Part shown: positions 5,727-10,445 of the stretch, piece by piece
Layout: every line of letters starts with the position of its first letter
Position numbering within the stretch: the first letter of the stretch is position 1
From: Sulfuricurvum sp.
Lineage (GTDB): Bacteria > Campylobacterota > Campylobacteria > Campylobacterales > Sulfurimonadaceae
Reading direction: 5' to 3'
NCBI GenBank assembly: GCA_014764075.1
Contig: JACXUE010000069.1
Span: 1-10,445, forward strand
Length of the DNA: 10,445 bases
The notes under the pieces: model-generated
Told to the model about the DNA's origin: nothing
The model's database searches: none
Seen by the model: only the letters and a program-made list of their open reading frames with translations
Program-made: the position numbers and the translations under genes

Positions 5727-6775
5727 GCATTATTGTCATCAACGCCGGAAGTTCATCGATCAAATACACCGTTTATAAAGCTCAAAGTTTAGAGGCGATC
5801 GATCACGGTCTAATTGAAGAGGTAAGCGATTATCACGATGCTTTTCTCGAAATGCAAGGGAATTTGATACGTCATAATATCAATCTGAGTGAGATTGAAG
5901 GGTTTGCTCATCGTGTCGTCCACGGGGGAGAAAAGTTTCATGAACCTGTGATTATTGATGATGAGGTCATTCGGGAGATCAACTATCTTATTCCTTTCGC
6001 ACCCCTCCATAACCCCGCTAATCTGGAAGGGATAATCGCCGCTCGGAACATTGCCCCAAATGTTCCCCATATCGCGATTTTCGATACTTCGTTTCATCGG
6101 AGTATGCCTGAATATGCCTATCGGTATCCGCTTCCCCACGATCTGTACGAACACTATCATATTCGAAAATATGGATTTCACGGTACGTCACACGATTACG
6201 TCAGCCAAAAAACATCGCAATGGCTGGGCAAACCAATCGATGAACTTAACCTTATCACGTTTCATATCGGCAACGGGGTGAGTGCCTGCGCGATTGCAAA
6301 GGGTATCAGTATCGATACTTCTATGGGGATGACGCCGCTGGAGGGATTGATGATGGGAACGCGAAGCGGAAGCATCGATCCCTCGATCATCGGCTATTTA
6401 ATGCGAGAAAAAGGACTTAGTATCGATGAAATAGACGTTTTGTTGAATAAACAAAGCGGATTGAAAGCGATCGCCGGAACGAATGATCTACGCAGTATCA
6501 TCAACGCCAAAGAGTCAGGAGATCTCCATGCGGCACTCGCAGTTGAGATGTTTTGCTTCCGATTGCGTAAACAGCTCGGTGAATATATGGCTATCCTCAA
6601 TGGGGTGGATGCCGTCATTTTTACCGGAGGGATTGGAGAGCACTCTCCTCTAGTGCGAAAAGAGGTATGCTCAAATCTCTCTCATTTGGGGATCCGTATC
6701 GATGAAACCCGAAATCTATCTAAAACTATTGAGGATACCATGCCGAAAGCAAGACGATTACAAACGCACCGATAA
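5723..6775 (+). CDS. ackA: Acetate kinase, C-terminally truncated
   Basis: AckA makes ATP and acetate from acetyl phosphate, or the reverse, as the partner of Pta. Family landmarks are clear: INAGSSSIKY with N7, HRVVHGGEKF with R64, PLHNPANLEGI, FDTSFHRSMPE, RKYGFHGTSHDYV, TFHIGNGVSA, DTSMGMTPLEGLMMGTRSGSIDP and FTGGIGEHSP. It has 350 residues where relatives have about 395-400. Two regions are short. The segment between GLIEE and VSDYHDA (about residues 33-34) lacks a loop usual in the family. The C terminus ends some 40 residues early: after NLSKTIEDT the protein runs into MPKARRLQTHR, which is antisense to the lol permease gene. The lost part should include the conserved NEE segment whose glutamate (E384 in Methanosarcina thermophila AckA) helps bind magnesium, so activity is doubtful. 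The ATG overlaps the pta stop and follows GGGGGAGAGG. Confidence 0.93.
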   Translation: MSIIVINAGSSSIKYTVYKAQSLEAIDHGLIEEVSDYHDAFLEMQGNLIRHNINLSEIEGFAHRVVHGGEKFHEPVIIDDEVIREINYLIPFAPLHNPANLEGIIAARNIAPNVPHIAIFDTSFHRSMPEYAYRYPLPHDLYEHYHIRKYGFHGTSHDYVSQKTSQWLGKPIDELNLITFHIGNGVSACAIAKGISIDTSMGMTPLEGLMMGTRSGSIDPSIIGYLMREKGLSIDEIDVLLNKQSGLKAIAGTNDLRSIINAKESGDLHAALAVEMFCFRLRKQLGEYMAILNGVDAVIFTGGIGEHSPLVRKEVCSNLSHLGIRIDETRNLSKTIEDTMPKARRLQTHR

Positions 6776-7877
6776 TAATCGAGAAAAAATCGACTGGACT
6801 CAAATCAAGCGGCAATGTGGAGGTCGGATAGACATCGATAGGCAATGAGATGATCTCAAACGTCCCGAGTATCCACATTCCTAAAAATCCCAAAATCGCC
6901 CCTGTGGTGATCCCTAACGCACCGATGACGACCCCCAAAATCAAAAAGATTTTTTTCACTTCCGCTTTGGAAGCTCCAAGCGAAATGAGTAATGCAATCT
7001 CGCTTCGGCGATTCATCACCGTCATCAACAATGACGAGATGATGTTGATCGCAGCGATAAGGATGATGAGCATCAACACGATAAACAGAGACATTTTTTC
7101 CATTTTCAACGCGGCGAAAAAGTTGCCGTTTTCTTCCCACCATCCCCGAATAGAGACGGTATCGGGAAGGACGGCGGCAATCCGATGGATATCGGCTTCG
7201 GGATTGGGCGAGTAGATATGGATCCCGTCGTAGAGATTTTCGGGTATACCGAGTATCCGCTGCATCGCATCGATAGAAGTATAGGAGAACCCTTTGTCAT
7301 AGGCACTCAACCCTGAATTGAACGTTGCAACCGGCGCAAAACGTTTCATTTTGGGTGCGAGAACCATACCGCCAGGCTCCATCTGGGTGAAGATATAGGT
7401 GAGTTTTTCTCTCTCTTGAAGCATGAATTCCTCTTTGAGGGTTTGCCCAATCATCACCTCGAATCCTTTGGGTACACCGTTTTTCAATCCTTTAGCCAAA
7501 ACGGCATTAACTTTTTTTTCCTGAGCAAAATCGACACCGAACAGATATCCCCCCTCCATCTGATCGCCGCTGCGGGCGAGGACGGCAGAGGTGACGTAGG
7601 GGCTAAACGCCAAATCGGGAAATTTAAGACGCAAATCGTCGACCAATGCCGTATCGACCGTACCGAAAAATTTGGGCTGAATGGTGAGAGGATAGTTCAT
7701 GACGGTGAGTTTCTTTTTGAACTCGTTATCAAACCCGTTCATCAGCGCCATCGCGATGATGAGCACCATCACACCTAATGCGATTCCGGAGAATGCAAGG
7801 AGTGCGGAGAGGGATATAAAGGGCTGCTCTTTGTCAAAACGTAGAAATCGTTTGACGAGAAAAGGGACGATATTCAA
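6726..7877 (-). CDS. lolC: LolC/LolF-like lipoprotein-releasing permease, C-terminus truncated
   Basis: This is the membrane subunit of the ABC transporter that detaches lipoproteins from the inner membrane for delivery to the outer membrane. It starts NIVPFLVKRFLRF, followed by TM1 (about 22-47, ending MALMNGFD). A large periplasmic MacB-type domain spans about 50-262. The FtsX-type domain has three helices: SLFIVLMLIILIAAINIISSL, the segment after SLGASKAEVKKIF, and a last one ending in IIIGAFVIVLLSAW. The cytoplasmic NRRSEIALLISLGAS loop is the usual contact with the LolD ATPase. At 383 residues it stops at WYPQ, where relatives continue about 18-20 residues (an ARRAS...DP...LR-like tail). 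The loss coincides with the ackA truncation. The start is TTG, overlapping the secA stop as TTGA, with AAGGGG upstream. LolD is not in the window. Confidence 0.88.
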   Translation of the reverse strand: MNIVPFLVKRFLRFDKEQPFISLSALLAFSGIALGVMVLIIAMALMNGFDNEFKKKLTVMNYPLTIQPKFFGTVDTALVDDLRLKFPDLAFSPYVTSAVLARSGDQMEGGYLFGVDFAQEKKVNAVLAKGLKNGVPKGFEVMIGQTLKEEFMLQEREKLTYIFTQMEPGGMVLAPKMKRFAPVATFNSGLSAYDKGFSYTSIDAMQRILGIPENLYDGIHIYSPNPEADIHRIAAVLPDTVSIRGWWEENGNFFAALKMEKMSLFIVLMLIILIAAINIISSLLMTVMNRRSEIALLISLGASKAEVKKIFLILGVVIGALGITTGAILGFLGMWILGTFEIISLPIDVYPTSTLPLDLSPVDFFSIIIGAFVIVLLSAWYPQ

Positions 7878-10441
7878 GAGGCGAATACCCCTTTTTTAGG
7901 TCCCGATTTTCCGCAGCAGTTTTTGTATTTCAAACCGCTTCCGCACGGGCAATCGTCGTTACGGGAAACTTTCTTATCATTCTGAGGATTCTCCCCCTGA
8001 TTCAAAGACATTTGGTAGACTTCCTGTTTTTTTTCCAGTTCCATTTGACGGGCAAGCGCTTCTGCCTCCTCTTCGACGCTGTCGACACGGAATTGGATGA
8101 CGTGGAGCGTTTTGATGGTATCGACTTTGATAGTCTCAACCAACTCGCTAAAGAGGTTGAAGCTCTCTTTTTTGTATTCGACCAACGGATCTTTTTGGTT
8201 GTAGGCGCGAAGACGGATCCCCGTTTTCATGGTGTCCATTTGATAAAGGTGTTCGCGCCATGCGGTATCGAGTGTTTTGAGATAAATTTCACGTTCGATG
8301 TCGTTGCGTAATTTGGGATCGACAACCGACATTTTGTCTTCGTATTGAGCTTTAAGTGCTTGGATCAACGTATCGCGAATCACTTCATACGAGAGTCTTT
8401 CAAAAATAGTAGGATCAAGGATTGCGTTCATCTCTTCACGCAACATCAACCCAAGGCGCTCCAAATCGATCTCCTCTTGTGGGATACCGCTGAAGATTCC
8501 AGCGTTTGAGAGGAGACGATCAACGTACTCTTCGCGAATCGTATCGATTTTTTCACCGACGTTATAGTCTGGATTGAGCAATTCGTTGCGGAATTTGTAA
8601 ACGATTTTTCGTTGTTCGTTGGCGACATCATCGTATTCAACGATATGCTTGCGCCCCTCAAAATGCATATTTTCGACTTTTTTCTGCGCTTTTTCCACCG
8701 CACGGGTCACCATTGCCGATTCGATGTACTCGCCGTCTTCAACCCCTAAACGCTCCATGATCGCCTTGATCTTATCGGAACCGAAAATACGGAGAAGATT
8801 ATCCTCAAGAGAGAGGTAAAACTGCGATGTTCCCGGATCTCCCTGACGACCCGAACGCCCCCGTAGCTGATTATCGATACGACGGTTTTCGTGGCGCTCG
8901 GTTCCGAGAATATACAATCCGCCAAGCGCTTTGATCTCATCGCTCACCTTGATATCGACCCCGCGTCCTGCCATATTCGTCGCGATCGTAATCGCCCCTT
9001 GCACACCCGCGTTTTTGATAATCTCACCCTCTTGAGCGTGGTTTTTCGCATTCAATACTGTATGGGGGATTTTTTCGGCTTTCAATAACTCGTGAAGTTT
9101 TTCCGATTTCTCGATCGATGCGGTACCGATCAATACTGGCTGACCGAGAGCATGAAGCTCTTTTACTTTTTTGATAACGGCGGCAAATTTTTCCGCTTCG
9201 GTTTTGTAGATCAAATCGTTCAAATCCTGACGGATAACCGGAACGTTGGTTGGGATAGACACAACATCGAGATTATAGATTTGGGCAAATTCGGTCGCTT
9301 CGGTTTGTGCCGTACCGGTCATACCGCCGATTTTGTTATACATACGAAAATAGTTTTGATAGGTGATGTCGGCGAGCGTTTGGGTCTCCTCTTTGATTGC
9401 AACCCCTTCTTTGGCTTCCAATGCCTGATGAAGCCCCTCAGAGTAGCGTCTACCATCGCTCAAACGCCCAGTAAACTCATCGACGATGATGACTTGATTC
9501 TCTTGAACGACATAATCGACATCCCGTTCAAAAACATAATTTGCCTTGAGCGATTGGTCAAGATGGTGGGAGAGTGTCGAATTTTCGATGCTGTAGAGGT
9601 TGTCAACACCGAAGAGTTCTTCGGCGCGTGCGATCCCCTCTTCTGTAATCAATACCAGCCGATCTTTTTCATCGACTGTAAAATGTTGATCTTTGATGAG
9701 TGCTTTGGCCACCTGATCGGCACGAATGTAGTTGTCCAATGTACGATTAGTCGGTCCTGAGATGATAAGCGGAGTACGTGCTTCGTCGATCAGAATCGAG
9801 TCTACTTCGTCGACGATGACAAACGAATGTCCCCGTTGAACCATGTGCTCTTTGCTATAAGTCATGTTATCACGCAAATAGTCGAAGCCAAACTCGTTAT
9901 TGGTTCCGTAGGTGATATCACACCCGTATTGTTCCCGTTTAAAACTCGGGTTGTATCCGGTTTCGACCAAAATCCCCGTCGTGTATCCCAAAAATGCATA
10001 GAGTTCGGACATTTGGGTACCATCACGGCTAGCAAGATAATCGTTGACGGTCACGACGTGAACCCCTTTGCCCTCCATCGCATTAAGGACGACCGGCAAC
10101 GTCGCGACGAGGGTTTTTCCCTCCCCTGTTTTCATCTCTGCGATACGCCCCTCGTGCAATACCATCCCCCCGATGAGCTGGACGTCAAAATGGCGCATTC
10201 CAAGAACACGTTTAGATGCCTCACGGGTGATAGCAAAGGAATCGACCAAAACATCATCCATCGTCTTTTCGCAGTTACGAACTTGTCGTTTCAACGTCTC
10301 AAAAGCCGCTTGTAACTCTTCGTCACTCATGGATGCGTAACGCGGTTCCAATCCGTTGATTTGAGCTACTCTTTTGAGGTATCTTTTGATTTCACGATCG
10401 TTTTTGGTACCGAAAATTTTCCCGAGGAATGTTTGGAGCAT
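7874..10441 (-). CDS. secA: Preprotein translocase ATPase SecA
   Basis: SecA is the cytosolic and membrane-associated motor that pushes unfolded preproteins through SecYEG using ATP. The 855-residue protein is complete. Landmarks are GMRHFDVQLIGGMVLH, Walker A MKTGEGKT (103-110), the DEVDS Walker B (211-215), the preprotein-crosslinking region, IGGMTGTAQTE, NMAGRGVDIK and the motif VI arginines in QLRGRSGRQGDPG. The helical scaffold and wing domains follow. The C-terminal zinc-binding tail has C831, C833, C842 and C843 (CPCGSGLKYKNCC), used for SecB or ribosome contact in other bacteria. The ATG lies four bases from the window edge, so its ribosome site and promoter cannot be judged. The gene leads into the lol permease with a 4-base overlap, a pairing I recall from Campylobacter and Helicobacter, and couples secretion with lipoprotein sorting in one transcript. 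Confidence 0.98.
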   Translation of the reverse strand: MLQTFLGKIFGTKNDREIKRYLKRVAQINGLEPRYASMSDEELQAAFETLKRQVRNCEKTMDDVLVDSFAITREASKRVLGMRHFDVQLIGGMVLHEGRIAEMKTGEGKTLVATLPVVLNAMEGKGVHVVTVNDYLASRDGTQMSELYAFLGYTTGILVETGYNPSFKREQYGCDITYGTNNEFGFDYLRDNMTYSKEHMVQRGHSFVIVDEVDSILIDEARTPLIISGPTNRTLDNYIRADQVAKALIKDQHFTVDEKDRLVLITEEGIARAEELFGVDNLYSIENSTLSHHLDQSLKANYVFERDVDYVVQENQVIIVDEFTGRLSDGRRYSEGLHQALEAKEGVAIKEETQTLADITYQNYFRMYNKIGGMTGTAQTEATEFAQIYNLDVVSIPTNVPVIRQDLNDLIYKTEAEKFAAVIKKVKELHALGQPVLIGTASIEKSEKLHELLKAEKIPHTVLNAKNHAQEGEIIKNAGVQGAITIATNMAGRGVDIKVSDEIKALGGLYILGTERHENRRIDNQLRGRSGRQGDPGTSQFYLSLEDNLLRIFGSDKIKAIMERLGVEDGEYIESAMVTRAVEKAQKKVENMHFEGRKHIVEYDDVANEQRKIVYKFRNELLNPDYNVGEKIDTIREEYVDRLLSNAGIFSGIPQEEIDLERLGLMLREEMNAILDPTIFERLSYEVIRDTLIQALKAQYEDKMSVVDPKLRNDIEREIYLKTLDTAWREHLYQMDTMKTGIRLRAYNQKDPLVEYKKESFNLFSELVETIKVDTIKTLHVIQFRVDSVEEEAEALARQMELEKKQEVYQMSLNQGENPQNDKKVSRNDDCPCGSGLKYKNCCGKSGPKKGVFAS

Positions 10442-10445
10442 TGAA

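Noticed and set aside
6746..6775. A frameshift in ackA with the missing C terminus in another frame
   Set aside because: The DNA after the junction is entirely lol permease sequence on the other strand. No remaining ackA sequence is present, so a deletion fits and a frameshift does not.
9092..9760. A plus-strand open frame of 222 codons within secA
   Set aside because: It lies fully antisense to well-conserved secA motifs, has no ribosome site of note and no family resemblance, so it is a shadow.
9827..10315. A plus-strand open frame of 162 codons opposite the secA 5' region
   Set aside because: Also antisense to conserved secA sequence; length is explained by codon bias on the opposite strand.

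Overview
The window looks like a chromosomal segment of a Campylobacterota (epsilonproteobacterial) genome, probably near Sulfurimonas/Sulfuricurvum. Three things support this: the gene order gltX-yggT-slt, which I recall from Helicobacter and Campylobacter; the pairing of secA with a LolC/LolF-type permease; and the protein sequences themselves. The taxonomy is inferred from remembered family sequences, not from a search. Coding density is very high. No CRISPR array, insertion sequence, phage gene or rRNA is visible.

Layout. A minus-strand operon fills 1-2352: a discriminating-type glutamyl-tRNA synthetase (gltX, GluRS2-like), a YggT membrane protein and a soluble lytic transglycosylase (slt), whose 3' part lies outside the window. 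Plus-strand genes follow. The first is a 68-residue protein of unknown function with no Shine-Dalgarno and a possible leaderless start. Next is a response regulator (2845-3396) whose receiver is joined to a ribbon-helix-helix DNA-binding tail. A tRNA-Glu(UUC) follows at 3509-3583, then the acetate pathway pair pta-ackA (3648-6775). A second minus-strand operon, secA then a LolC/LolF-like permease, runs from 10441 to 6726 and meets ackA tail to tail with a 50-base overlap. All four junctions inside operons are 4-base stop/start overlaps (ATGA, GTGA or TTGA), so tight translational coupling seems to be the rule here.

How the genes work. Pta and AckA interconvert acetyl-CoA and acetate with ATP formation. 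SecA drives protein export, and the Lol permease releases lipoproteins from the inner membrane. GltX should charge tRNA for protein synthesis. Slt trims murein. The response regulator has no kinase beside it.

The most notable points are: (1) the receiver/ribbon-helix-helix regulator; (2) a GltX lacking the KMSKR loop and a second short segment; (3) simultaneous C-terminal truncation of ackA and the lol permease at one junction near 6726-6745, best explained by a single deletion or an assembly error; (4) a tRNA-Glu whose leader and trailer pair perfectly. The missing conserved segments should be checked against reads before any biological reading.
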